Positions 1 to 9,215 of a stretch of DNA of 64,000 bases are shown here, piece by piece. The notes under the pieces were generated by a model. The model worked only from the letters and a program-made list of their open reading frames with translations, was not told where the DNA came from and did not search any database. The position numbers and the translations under genes were made by a program. The number at the start of each line of letters is the position of its first letter. The first letter of the stretch is position 1. This stretch comes from Paraglaciecola algarum (GTDB lineage: Bacteria > Pseudomonadota > Gammaproteobacteria > Enterobacterales > Alteromonadaceae). The stretch is from positions 45,310 through 109,309 of the forward strand of contig NZ_JAKGAS010000012.1 of assembly GCF_021532655.1 (NCBI RefSeq). Reading direction: 5' to 3'.

Positions 1-1623
1 TTTGTTGAAGGCATAATCTACACTGAAATTTGTTAGGTTTTTGGGGCGGCGAATTCGTTGATCCCCAGCTGTATCTTGTGTTTTGTTATAGGTGTGATTA
101 GCATAAACTCGCCAGTTATCAGCTATAGGGTAATCAAGTATAATTTCTATTCCTTTGGAAAATGACTTACCTGTATCTTGTAAATATCCAGAGAAAGTGG
201 CTAAGTCAAAATAAATGCTGTTGTGGATGGTTTGATCAAAATAAACGAGTTCAAAGGAGCCACTTTTTTCGGTAGTTAACCCCAATGCTACTTCATACCC
301 TTTTGACTCTTCTTGAATTAAATTGGTTTCTGAGGCCGGTGCGTAAGACCAAGGGCCTCGGTTATATTCAATTTCGTACAAACTGGGTGCTCTAAATCCA
401 GTACCGTAAGCGCCACGCAATTTAACTTCATTGCCTGCTATGCTCCAAATATAGGCGCTGCTTAGGCGGTAAGTGGTGTGTTGACCAAAGTCGTCATTAT
501 CGTCATGACGAACTCCTAAGGTTGAAAACCAATTTTTTATGAGTTCGCTTTGGTATTCAATAAAGTATCCTTTGTTGTATCGATATTGTTGGGCAGAACT
601 AATGCTTTCTTTTTCCCAATCGATCCCATATACCACGGCATGCTGCGAATTAAGTTCAGTATGACCTAAATATTCAAAACGCTCAGTAAAGCCTTTGGTT
701 AGATAGCTAGATGATTGTTGATTGAAATTCTCTCGTTCAACTAAAGTTTTGGCAATCGATATCTCATGAGCTGAATGATTATTGTCATAGTTAAGTGCTG
801 CGCGAAAGTTAGTTTGAGTAAACTCAGTTTGGCAATCATTGGTAGCTGATTCTCCAAAGCCACAGTTGTCAAAATCGCCTTTCCCTTGATTACTTCTTAC
901 GACTATTTGAGCCGATAACTCTGGGTTTAATTGATAGGCCAAGCGTGTATGGAGTGTATTGTTTGCATATCCATCTAAGTCTTGTGAAGTATCGTCTAAG
1001 CGAGAGTTGAAGCCCTGAGTATCAAAACTAGCGCCAGATAGGTAATAGTCAATAGACTCATAACGCCCACCAATATCACCTTTTACATTGGATGTATTAT
1101 AACGGCCGGCTTCAGCGGCTAAACTTCCAGCTAACGGCGTTGAGTATTCAGGGCTAAATATGTTGATTACGCCTCCTGCATCCGCCCCGTAAGCCAGACC
1201 TTGTGAGCCGCGTAATATTTCAACTCGCTGAATATTGGCAGCTTGTAAGTGTCCAAGTTGGGGTTGCACTTGGGTGCCAGTGGGATCGGATATGTCTACA
1301 CCGTCTATCCGAACTAAGGTGCGATATCCTTCTTCACCGCGCACACGCAAGGAGGTAGTGGTTCCGACTCCACCACTGTTTGTCACGCCAATAGCTGCTT
1401 GGTTTTTTAAAACATCAGTGAGGTTTGCATATCCTCTAGCTTCAATCTGCTGCTGGTTGATCACAGAAACTGATGTGGCTATTTCTCTAAGCGGCATGGC
1501 CACTTTGCTTGAAACCACGGCAATTTTTTCGATGGATTGTTCTTCATTTTGCTGACTGTTAGCAAAAATGGAAGGGGTTATAAGCGCTAATGTAATACCA
1601 ATAGCTAATGGTTTGTGTTGCAT
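1..1623 (-). CDS. BtuB-like TonB-dependent outer-membrane receptor (3' end outside window)
   Basis: The frame is open from an ATG at 1623 to the window edge, giving 541 residues without a stop. Residues 1-22 form a signal peptide. A TonB-box-like stretch (IEKIAVVSSK) is followed by a plug domain with the typical phrases LRVRGEEGYRTLVRIDGVD and RVEILRGSQGLAYGADAGGVINI, and then by alternating aromatic-rich beta strands of the barrel. A receptor of this kind moves a scarce ligand across the outer membrane using TonB energy. The cobalamin riboswitch directly upstream points to vitamin B12 or a related corrinoid as the ligand; that is inference from regulation. The last barrel strands lie outside the window. 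Confidence 0.88.
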   Translation of the reverse strand, partial: MQHKPLAIGITLALITPSIFANSQQNEEQSIEKIAVVSSKVAMPLREIATSVSVINQQQIEARGYANLTDVLKNQAAIGVTNSGGVGTTTSLRVRGEEGYRTLVRIDGVDISDPTGTQVQPQLGHLQAANIQRVEILRGSQGLAYGADAGGVINIFSPEYSTPLAGSLAAEAGRYNTSNVKGDIGGRYESIDYYLSGASFDTQGFNSRLDDTSQDLDGYANNTLHTRLAYQLNPELSAQIVVRSNQGKGDFDNCGFGESATNDCQTEFTQTNFRAALNYDNNHSAHEISIAKTLVERENFNQQSSSYLTKGFTERFEYLGHTELNSQHAVVYGIDWEKESISSAQQYRYNKGYFIEYQSELIKNWFSTLGVRHDDNDDFGQHTTYRLSSAYIWSIAGNEVKLRGAYGTGFRAPSLYEIEYNRGPWSYAPASETNLIQEESKGYEVALGLTTEKSGSFELVYFDQTIHNSIYFDLATFSGYLQDTGKSFSKGIEIILDYPIADNWRVYANHTYNKTQDTAGDQRIRRPKNLTNFSVDYAFNK

Positions 1624-1789
1624 AAAATCCTCAATCTATAAAAGGTAAAACGATTGAGAGAGGGGGTAAAGAAGATGTAATACCTGAATAGTTCAGCATA
1701 TAGCCTGTAAGGCTAGAGAGATTTTTTATCACAAAAAAACGTATTAACATGCTAATGAAGCCCGCCGCTCCATACGTATATAATAACTA

Positions 1790-1950
1790 TCATTAGGCCG
1801 GTGTCGGGCTAGGCTAAATATTCATCACAAATGCTTAACTTACCGTTGCGGGGGCAGCGGTGGAATAATACCAATTGCTAAAACAACTGATAACCACACT
1901 TCCCGTTTACCCTATCCAGATAACAATTAAGCTACCGATAGGCACCTAGA
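1790..1950 (-). promoter_or_regulatory. Cobalamin (B12) riboswitch
   Basis: Read on the minus strand, this leader contains the cobalamin-element core in order: AGGTGCC near the 5' end, GGGAAGTGTGGT, then CCGCTGCCCCCGCAACGGTAA (plus-strand 1840-1860), and AGCC...CGACACCGGCC near the 3' end. The CTGCCCCCGCAAC core is the hallmark of the family. It lies about 170 bases upstream of the BtuB-like receptor start and in the same direction, so B12 binding is expected to repress that gene. Boundaries are approximate, and I did not resolve the expression platform. Confidence 0.88.
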
Positions 1951-2179
1951 ATAGCGGCGCTGAAGATACGTTCTGCACAATTGAAAGTCAAATTATTAAA
2001 ACAGTTCTGAGTTAAATTAAGTGCAAGTCGACAATCAAAAAAGCACTTTGTATATGTGATAGAGGCTAATTTGATGCAGCTGAATAACCTATTCCAAAAT
2101 AGCTGTTTAATAAGCTTGTTTTTACTTTTTAATTATAAATAAAAACTGTTATTTTACGTCAGCAATTTTGCCTTTGATT

Positions 2180-3556
2180 ATGAGTGATAAGACAGTGAGT
2201 AATGTAGATTTAACTAGCCTGAATGTGGCTAAATTTGGTGGTACAAGTGTTGCTAATTTTGCATCCATGCAGAACTGCGCCAATATTATTAAAAACAACT
2301 CAAATACCCGAGTAGTAGTGGTTAGCGCTTCAGCAGGTGTAACCAACTTATTAGTAGATATTGCTCATACCGCTATGTCTAAAGATCAAATCAAACAAAA
2401 ATTAACAGAAATTAAAGCTATTCAGTATGCCATTTTAAATGATTTAGAAACGCCAGAAAACGTAGCTGATAAACTTGAACAGTTGTTAACATCATTGGCT
2501 GACCTAGCACTGCATGAAGAAATTAACCATAGAGCTGATTTAAAAGATGCCTTGTTGTCGCACGGTGAAAGAATGTCATCTTTATTGTTTAGCCAAGTAT
2601 TACAACAAATAGGTGTAAGTGCTGAAAATTTTGATGTACGTAATGTATTGAAAACAGACAGCCAATTTGGCAAAGCTACGCCTGATTTAGAGGCGATCAA
2701 ACAAAATGCTGAGCAATTAATGCTTCCTTCATTAACCAGCACAGTGTTTGTTACCCAGGGATTTATTGGTTCGGATGCTCAAGGTGTCACCACTACTTTA
2801 GGTCGAGGTGGGTCTGATTTTACTGCGGCCTTGATTGCTGAAGCCTTAGGTGCTAGCACCTGTGAAATTTGGACTGATGTGATTGGGGTGTATACAACCG
2901 ATCCTCGTATTACCTCTGCTGCACGTCCATTGCCAGAATTAAGTTTTGAAGAAGCCGCTGAAATGGCCACTTTTGGCGCTAAGGTATTGCACCCTGCGAC
3001 TATGGAGCCGGCACTAAGACAAGATATAAAAGTGTTTGTAGGCTCAAGTCGCGAACCAGAAAAAGGCGGTACTTGGATTGTTAGAGACTGTGAAACAGAG
3101 CCTGCTTACCGTGCCATCACACGTCGTAAAGAGCAAGTCATGGTAACGGTAAAAACACCTAAAATGATGTACGCTCAAGGCTTTTTGCAAAAAGTATTTA
3201 CTATCATAGCTAAACATAAGCTTAGTGTTGATTTGGTGACGACTTCTGAGATATCAGTAGCTTTCACTTTAGACAACCCAGCAAACTCTGTGGTAGAACA
3301 ATTAAATCGTGCAACACTTGATGAATTAAGAGAGTTTTGTGAGGTGTTGGTTGAAGATAACTATGATCTTGTCACTGTTGTTGGCAATAATATGCACAGT
3401 GAAGCGGGCGTGTCTAATCGTATATTTAATGCGGTTGCAGAGTACAACTTACGCATGATTTGTTACGGTGCTAATCCGCATAATCTATCATTATTGGTAA
3501 GCGCCCAAGCGAGTTCAGATGTAGTTTGCTCGTTACATAAAGCTTTATTCGAATAA
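2180..3556 (+). CDS. lysC: Aspartate kinase, lysine-sensitive type (LysC)
   Basis: Phosphorylates aspartate, the first step to lysine, threonine, methionine and diaminopimelate. The kinase signature KFGGTSVAN is at residues 18-26. GRGGSDFTAALIA and the DVIGVYTTDPR loop follow, and two ACT regulatory domains occupy the C-terminal third. The length (458 residues) fits the monofunctional LysC type; there is no homoserine dehydrogenase domain. I place the start at the ATG at 2180; an in-frame TTG at 2168 would add four residues, and neither has a convincing ribosome site. No lysine riboswitch could be recognised upstream. A 60-codon gene follows after 10 bases. Confidence 0.92.
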   Translation: MSDKTVSNVDLTSLNVAKFGGTSVANFASMQNCANIIKNNSNTRVVVVSASAGVTNLLVDIAHTAMSKDQIKQKLTEIKAIQYAILNDLETPENVADKLEQLLTSLADLALHEEINHRADLKDALLSHGERMSSLLFSQVLQQIGVSAENFDVRNVLKTDSQFGKATPDLEAIKQNAEQLMLPSLTSTVFVTQGFIGSDAQGVTTTLGRGGSDFTAALIAEALGASTCEIWTDVIGVYTTDPRITSAARPLPELSFEEAAEMATFGAKVLHPATMEPALRQDIKVFVGSSREPEKGGTWIVRDCETEPAYRAITRRKEQVMVTVKTPKMMYAQGFLQKVFTIIAKHKLSVDLVTTSEISVAFTLDNPANSVVEQLNRATLDELREFCEVLVEDNYDLVTVVGNNMHSEAGVSNRIFNAVAEYNLRMICYGANPHNLSLLVSAQASSDVVCSLHKALFE

Positions 3557-3566
3557 GAGATGAAAA

Positions 3567-3749
3567 ATGAATGATAAACCCCAGTCAACAAAAGGCGTTT
3601 ATCATTCACCTTTATCAAAATTGTTTGCTCGCCAACAGCCTAAAGTAAAGGCTAAAAAGGGCGTGGCTCGTTTGTTGATGGCTTATGCTGAAGGTGATAC
3701 ACAACGCATTGCCAGTTTGATTAAAACTTGGTTAGAAGCTGATGATTGA
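3567..3749 (+). CDS. Small basic protein of unknown function
   Basis: A 60-residue ORF that starts 10 bases after the lysC stop, with a purine-rich site (AGAGATGAAAA) just before the ATG, so it is probably translated from the lysC transcript. The first half is rich in Lys, Arg, Gln and Pro (KVKAKKG). The second half looks helical (VARLLMAYAEGDTQRIASLIKTWLEADD). There is no signal peptide or membrane segment. I do not recognise a family. The regular helix and the tight spacing argue that it is a real gene. Confidence 0.6.
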   Translation: MNDKPQSTKGVYHSPLSKLFARQQPKVKAKKGVARLLMAYAEGDTQRIASLIKTWLEADD

Positions 3750-4031
3750 GCATTATTCATTTGCCTCTTATTCATTTTCCTCTTATTCGTCGAACTAAAA
3801 ACATACACCAAAGATAAACAGCCCCTAGGCTTTAGAGCTAGATTGTCCCATAGATTAGAAAATATAGGGGATAACCTGAGTGACTAACAATTTAGCTATA
3901 ATTGTATAAAAACCATACTGGCATAGAGCACACTAAAGTATAATTGTAATTTATTGGCAAATATTTATTATTTAGATACCCGAATTTAAGCTAGACTGCT
4001 TAATAATAACCTAGTTACAAGTATTAATAAT

Positions 4032-4250
4032 ATGAAGTTAACTCAGAACTTAAACCTTATAGATCGCTCAGCAAGAGGAATAATTGGTGTTTTAGTGACA
4101 CTATTTGCCTTATTTAATGGATCGTATATTGAAGAGCCCATTATCGAAATACTGTTAGGGATATTCGGGGTGTTAAATTTGATTTCACTATTTAGTGGTT
4201 GGTGTCCTGTGTATCAAATTGCTGGATTAAGCACTCGATCAGAGCGATAA
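4032..4250 (+). CDS. DUF2892 (YgaP-type transmembrane) protein
   Basis: A 72-residue membrane protein. It opens with the typical LNLIDRSARGIIGVLV phrase, has two hydrophobic segments (about residues 17-33 and 38-56), and ends with FSGWCPVYQIAGLSTR. This matches the short DUF2892 family, which resembles the membrane part of YgaP without its rhodanese domain. Such proteins sit in the inner membrane; the Cys near the C-terminus is a usual feature and may relate to sulfur transfer, but the role of stand-alone copies is unknown. Its 3' end overlaps the frame of the following GGDEF-EAL gene. Confidence 0.8.
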   Translation: MKLTQNLNLIDRSARGIIGVLVTLFALFNGSYIEEPIIEILLGIFGVLNLISLFSGWCPVYQIAGLSTRSER

Positions 4251-6184
4251 ATGAGGTACGTCAAATACACAACTCAATATCAGAAAATATAAGAGATAAA
4301 TCATTAAAAACGCGCCTTATTCTCGCTTGTTTAGGTGTATCGTTTTTTGCTTCAGTCGTTTATATTTTAGTGTCTTACAGGTTAACGTCTGATCTTATCA
4401 TTCAAACTGAATTGTCGGCAATGGAAAAGCAATTAAGCTTTATACATAGTGAACTTGTTCATGATCAAAACAACGATATAAACCAACCTTTCCAAGAATC
4501 TGTTAAATGGCTAATCGATAAAAGCGAAAACACTGGCCTATATGTAAACATCATACCGCTAAAAACTGTCACTGATAAACACTGGCAACTCGCAAAAAAA
4601 ATCAGTAATACTAATTTACAAGAATTGCTAGCAAAACTGCCGGACGTATCCCCTAATGATTTTGGTGAGATAAAATCTGGTGATAATAATTATCTTTGGT
4701 ACAGGTTTTCTGGTAGCGATTTTAAAATTCTATTAATTACCGAAACAACAGCCTTAGATAAAGCAATGGTTTATGTCTCAAAACGTTTGTTGTTGGTGTC
4801 TGCAATAGTGTTGTGGTTAGTTATATGGTTAGCGCTGGCTATGTCTACACAGATAATAAAGCGAGTCGAATCCAAGAATAAACAATTGGCTAAAATGGCC
4901 ACTCATGATTCTCTAACGGGCCTGCCCAATCGGTTGTATTTGGAAGAACAATTAAACCAAGATTTATTAAATGTTTCCAATCAAGACATTCCAATGGAAG
5001 GCTGCCTTTTCATGATTGATTTGGATAAATTTAAAGAAGTGAATGATTCTTTTGGTCATTCAGCTGGAGATTTCTTGTTAAAAGAGGTGGCTAAACGATT
5101 AACTGATTTATTAACGTCAAACCAATTGTTAGTGAGAGTAGGGGGAGATGAATTTATAATTTGGGCACCACAACTCACTATTGAAGATGCACAAATTGTG
5201 GCGAAGCAACTAGTTAAAGAATGTGATGAACCGATTATGATCAATAAACTAGCTGTGAATACAGGGGCAAGTATTGGTATTGCTCATTATCCGTCGCAAG
5301 CCAACACAATAGAAATGTTAATAGTGTGTGCGGATACTGCTATGTATAAAGCGAAACAAATGCATATTGGTTGGCATTTATTTGATGAGCTTAATATTCA
5401 AGATTATAAAAATCGCTTGAGTTTACGTTCTGAACTCAATGATGCCTTACTCGAACGCCAAATTAAATTGCATTATCAACCTAAACTCGCACTTCAAACA
5501 TCTGATATTGTTGGCGTTGAAGCATTGGCTCGCTGGCATCACCCCCAAAAAGGCATTCTTTCGCCATTTCACTTTATTGAATTAATCGAACAAAGTGGTC
5601 GTGTTCAAGAGTTTGGCCGTTACATCATAAGATTAGCAATTGAACAATTAGCCCAGTGGAAGGAATTAGGTATTACTATGCCTATTGCAGTTAACCTTTC
5701 ACCCTATAATTTATTAGATTTGGAACTTGTTGATTTCATTCAACAGCTACTTAACAAATATGATGTTAGTGCTAACCAATTGGAGATAGAGCTAACAGAA
5801 AATGAAACGAGTCTTAATATTGATATAATTAGTGTTCAATTGGAAAAGCTAAGTAAGATAGGGGTTATACTAGCAATTGACGATTTTGGTACAGGCATGA
5901 GCTCGTTAGCTTATATCGCAAATTTAAATGTGAATGTGATAAAAATAGACCGTGCTTTTATTATCGATATTTTAACCAATAGAAAACATAAAGCCATTGT
6001 TGCAGCTACAATTCGCTTGTCTCAGGCACTAAATTGCAAAATGGTTGCGGAAGGAATAGAAGATGAAGAACAATTATTGTTGTTGATGAAAATGGGCTGC
6101 GAGTTTGGACAAGGTTACTATTTTTCAAAGCCAATACCCATACAAGAAATGACGGAGCAATTAAATAACACTATTCAGGCCTAA
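4199..6184 (+). CDS. Membrane GGDEF-EAL cyclic-di-GMP signalling protein
   Basis: A predicted dual cyclic-di-GMP synthase/phosphodiesterase. Two membrane segments (about residues 37-59 and 195-215) flank a periplasmic sensor region of about 135 residues. GGDEF is intact near residues 316-320; no RxxD inhibitory site is seen upstream of it. The EAL domain has VEALARWHHP (near 441), VNLSP, ELTEN, IDDFGTGMSSL, IKIDRAFI, AEGIE and GQGYYFSKP, so all metal-binding and catalytic positions I can place are present. The start is uncertain: no in-frame ATG precedes the first membrane segment, and only TTG 4199 and GTG 4202 are available, both inside the DUF2892 gene. Confidence 0.85.
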   Translation: MVSCVSNCWIKHSIRAINEVRQIHNSISENIRDKSLKTRLILACLGVSFFASVVYILVSYRLTSDLIIQTELSAMEKQLSFIHSELVHDQNNDINQPFQESVKWLIDKSENTGLYVNIIPLKTVTDKHWQLAKKISNTNLQELLAKLPDVSPNDFGEIKSGDNNYLWYRFSGSDFKILLITETTALDKAMVYVSKRLLLVSAIVLWLVIWLALAMSTQIIKRVESKNKQLAKMATHDSLTGLPNRLYLEEQLNQDLLNVSNQDIPMEGCLFMIDLDKFKEVNDSFGHSAGDFLLKEVAKRLTDLLTSNQLLVRVGGDEFIIWAPQLTIEDAQIVAKQLVKECDEPIMINKLAVNTGASIGIAHYPSQANTIEMLIVCADTAMYKAKQMHIGWHLFDELNIQDYKNRLSLRSELNDALLERQIKLHYQPKLALQTSDIVGVEALARWHHPQKGILSPFHFIELIEQSGRVQEFGRYIIRLAIEQLAQWKELGITMPIAVNLSPYNLLDLELVDFIQQLLNKYDVSANQLEIELTENETSLNIDIISVQLEKLSKIGVILAIDDFGTGMSSLAYIANLNVNVIKIDRAFIIDILTNRKHKAIVAATIRLSQALNCKMVAEGIEDEEQLLLLMKMGCEFGQGYYFSKPIPIQEMTEQLNNTIQA

Positions 6185-6474
6185 GCTCATTATTCAAATC
6201 TAGGTCGCCTTCGTTTTGATACAAAGATCAACACCCTCAAATAAAGTAGTATTCCAGATGTATCCCTACAAATAGAAAATACATTCAACAGCCCGTATAG
6301 TATTCAGCGGATTTGTTATTATTTTTGTCTAAAACAAAAAGTCAGATAGCTTGTTAATTCTACCTGTATCTGATTCTTTTCTTGGAGGTATCTGTTCTAT
6401 CCGGTTTCACTCTGCTTTTCACTGCCTTATACTGCTTGCAATTAGATTAATACTAAAAAGGTTTACGAATTAAC

Positions 6475-8178
6475 ATGGCCAAACATCCAATTACTGATGT
6501 CCCTACTAGCGTGTATACGCTTGATGATTTAGCTAAGTTAACTGATTACTCCTTATTGGATAACCTTAACTGCGACCCTGATGCTACTGAAACTGGTGAT
6601 GATTATCAGCCAAGGCAAGTTTTTTCTGGGCATTATGTGCCGGTTAAACCTACGCCAATTGCTAGTCCTTTATATGTTGCTCATAGTCATACCTTCTTCG
6701 CTGAGCTAGGTTTTGACCACAACCTAGCTCAAACTCATGACTTTGCTCGACTATTTTCTGGAGATATATCTGATATCCCTGCGCCAATGCGACCTTACGG
6801 CTGGGCTACAGGGTATGCACTGTCGATATACGGTACTGAATATATTCATCAATGCCCTTTTCGAACAGGCAATGGATATGGTGACGGGCGAGCCGTATCT
6901 GTGCTTGAAACTGTGATTAATGGTAATCGCTGGGAGATGCAGTTAAAAGGCGGTGGGCCTACTCCTTACTGTCGTGGCGGCGATGGTAGGGCAGTATTAC
7001 GTTCCAGTGTTAGGGAATTTTTAGTCCAAGAACATATGTATGCTTTGGGTGTGCCCACGTCTCGTTCTTTATGTTTGTTTGTTTCCCAAACAGAACAAGT
7101 AAATCGTCCTTGGTACTCAGAAGGTTCATATTCCACTAACCCAGATATAACTGTATCGAACCCAGTGGCGATTTCTACCCGAGTTGCGCCATCGTTTTTA
7201 CGAGTAGGCCAACTTGAACTTTTTGCTCGTCGCGCTCGTTTTAATTCCCACCCCGAAGCATTACAAGAGTTGGAGAAGATTGTTTTACACCTGATTGAGC
7301 GCGAATACCAAAATGAGGTCAATCATGAGCTGGCCTTAGCAGAGCAAATATTACAACTAGCCAGCGCATTTCGTGAACGATTAACCACTTTAATAAGCCA
7401 CTGGATGCGGGTGGGTTACTGCCAAGGTAATTTTAACAGCGATAACTGCGCGGCTGGTGGTTATACCCTTGACTACGGTCCATTTGGTTTTGTTGAGCGT
7501 TTTGAACCTTATTTCCAACCCTGGACGGGTGGTGGACAACATTTTTCGTTTTTCAATCAAGGAGCCGCTGCCAAGACAAATTTTGATATGTTTTGTAAAT
7601 CTCTTCAACCATTACTTACGTCAACTCCCGAAGCGCTTGAAGAATTAAACCAAATAAACCTTGGGTTTGATTCAATCATGCAACAGAAAATGGATAAGAT
7701 GTGGGCGGCCAAACTTGGGCTAGAAACGTTTAATTCAGAACTATTTAAACAGTTGATTAGGCTAATGGCGCAAAGCTCTGTAGATTTCACCATTTTCTTT
7801 CGTGAGCTTTCGAATATCCCTGAAGATATTTCAGAATTGAGCAAAAGCTTCTACGAAACGCCAAACGATGTTTTAAATGAGCAATGGTTATTGTGGTTAC
7901 AGAATTGGCGAAGCTTGATAAATGCAGATGAAGACATCAATAAAATATCGCAAAAAATGCAGCAAGTTAATCCTAAGTACACATGGCGAGAATGGTTAGT
8001 GGTACCAGCTTATCAACAAGCAAGTGTGGGGGATTTTGCACTTATACATGAATTACAACAAGTGTTAACTCAGCCTTTTGAACTGCAGTCACCAGAGGTT
8101 GAAAGTAAATATGACCGTTTAAAACCTAAGGAGTTCTTTGCCGCTGGTGGCGTGTCACAATACAGTTGCTCTTCTTGA
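6475..8178 (+). CDS. selO: SelO/YdiU-family protein adenylyltransferase (AMPylase), variant type
   Basis: SelO pseudokinases transfer AMP from ATP to protein hydroxyl groups and help protect against oxidative stress. Visible hallmarks are GYGDGRAVSVLE, LKGGGPTPYCRGGDGRAVLRSSVREFL (from about residue 157), the SDN motif near 323 and LDYGPFGF near 332, which carries the metal-binding Asp. The sequence differs from the E. coli type: the segment before SDN reads YCQGNFN, and the protein is longer (567 against about 478 residues). The C-terminus is Cys-Ser-Ser, so Cys565 occupies the third-last position that is selenocysteine in animal SelO. The gene stands alone, 290 bases after the GGDEF-EAL gene. 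Confidence 0.88.
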   Translation: MAKHPITDVPTSVYTLDDLAKLTDYSLLDNLNCDPDATETGDDYQPRQVFSGHYVPVKPTPIASPLYVAHSHTFFAELGFDHNLAQTHDFARLFSGDISDIPAPMRPYGWATGYALSIYGTEYIHQCPFRTGNGYGDGRAVSVLETVINGNRWEMQLKGGGPTPYCRGGDGRAVLRSSVREFLVQEHMYALGVPTSRSLCLFVSQTEQVNRPWYSEGSYSTNPDITVSNPVAISTRVAPSFLRVGQLELFARRARFNSHPEALQELEKIVLHLIEREYQNEVNHELALAEQILQLASAFRERLTTLISHWMRVGYCQGNFNSDNCAAGGYTLDYGPFGFVERFEPYFQPWTGGGQHFSFFNQGAAAKTNFDMFCKSLQPLLTSTPEALEELNQINLGFDSIMQQKMDKMWAAKLGLETFNSELFKQLIRLMAQSSVDFTIFFRELSNIPEDISELSKSFYETPNDVLNEQWLLWLQNWRSLINADEDINKISQKMQQVNPKYTWREWLVVPAYQQASVGDFALIHELQQVLTQPFELQSPEVESKYDRLKPKEFFAAGGVSQYSCSS

Positions 8179-8374
8179 TTAGGCTAAAGTATTTTAGTTA
8201 TTTAAAAAGTACACATTTTGTGTGGTGCAGTTGTCAGCATATTTTACAGTATTACTAAGCGTTATTGTTTTTCATGAAATAAATTCAATTAAATCAATCA
8301 ACTGTATTTTCGGTACTTTTTTTGCGTGTAACCAATTAGCATTGAACCTTACTGAGTACAAGAGTGGTATTTAA

Positions 8375-8932
8375 ATGAAAAAATTAAAGGTTTTGATTTC
8401 AGCACTGTTCTTATTATTGCCATTTACGTCCAATGCAACGCTTATCGGTACACAAGTAGGCTGCTCAATCTCGCCAAGCCCAAATTGGGTTTGTAGCCAG
8501 TCTTCAAATACTATTGGAGCAGGAGTTGAGTTCGAATTAGATCTTCCACAAAGTACTGATTCCTTTGGGTTTTCTGTTGATATCTATGATACGTCTATTT
8601 TGATATCAAATATTGAGGATAATGTATTTGGACTAGGGGCAGGTGAATTATTTACGCTAACCTTTGATGTTGATATTCTTGGAATATCAAGCTTCTTAGC
8701 GTCTGATGTAACGGTAATTTCGAGTTCATCGATTTCATATCTTAATAATATCTTATCAATCGATTTAAATAACGATTCAGTATGGCAAGTTGGGTCTTTT
8801 GTCTCATTTAATTTGGATGTAAACACAGTGACTGGACCTGGCGCAACTCCTGCTCCAGAACCTACTCCTTTAGTTTTATTAGGACTGGGTTTAGTTGGGA
8901 TAGGTTATGCAAGAAAAAAGAGAGCTGTTTAG
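8375..8932 (+). CDS. PEP-CTERM exported protein of unknown function
   Basis: A 185-residue secreted protein. A signal peptide covers residues 1-22 (MKKLKVLISALFLLLPFTSNA). The middle is Ser/Asp/Ile-rich and probably beta-structured. The C-terminus has the three-part PEP-CTERM signal: PAPEPTPL, a hydrophobic helix (VLLGLGLVGIGYA) and a basic tail (RKKRAV). Such proteins are processed by exosortase and often end up at the surface or in exopolysaccharide. No exosortase is in this window. A clear terminator follows, so it is probably a single-gene unit. Confidence 0.82.
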   Translation: MKKLKVLISALFLLLPFTSNATLIGTQVGCSISPSPNWVCSQSSNTIGAGVEFELDLPQSTDSFGFSVDIYDTSILISNIEDNVFGLGAGELFTLTFDVDILGISSFLASDVTVISSSSISYLNNILSIDLNNDSVWQVGSFVSFNLDVNTVTGPGATPAPEPTPLVLLGLGLVGIGYARKKRAV

Positions 8933-8976
8933 TCAAAATTGCTATTTTATTGTCCTAGAATAATTTGATGATATAC

Positions 8977-9002
8977 AAGCCAGTATTTTTGCTGGCTTTT
9001 TT
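8977..9002 (+). terminator. Rho-independent terminator after the PEP-CTERM gene
   Basis: AAGCCAG and CTGGCTT form a 7-bp stem around an 8-base loop, followed by a T run at 8997-9002. Confidence 0.85.
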
Positions 9003-9215
9003 ATTTGTATATTTAAATTTGGTTTCGTGTTTACTAATCTTTCATTTAAATTGACTACGTCAGAAGGGAATAAAGCTAATTTTCCAGCACAATACCCAGT
9101 GTATCACTGCTATGCATTCGTATGCACTTTTACCTTTTTTTAACAAAAAGGTAGCATAATGCTCAGTAGAGGATTTGCTTGAAATTCTCGTGTTTACAAT
9201 TAGGTAAATTAGATC

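Noticed and set aside
1951..2179. Possible lysine riboswitch upstream of lysC (GATAGAGGCTAATTTGATGCAG near 2060)
   Set aside because: The start resembles the first lysine-riboswitch segment, but only about 120 bases remain before the start codon and the other conserved segments are missing.
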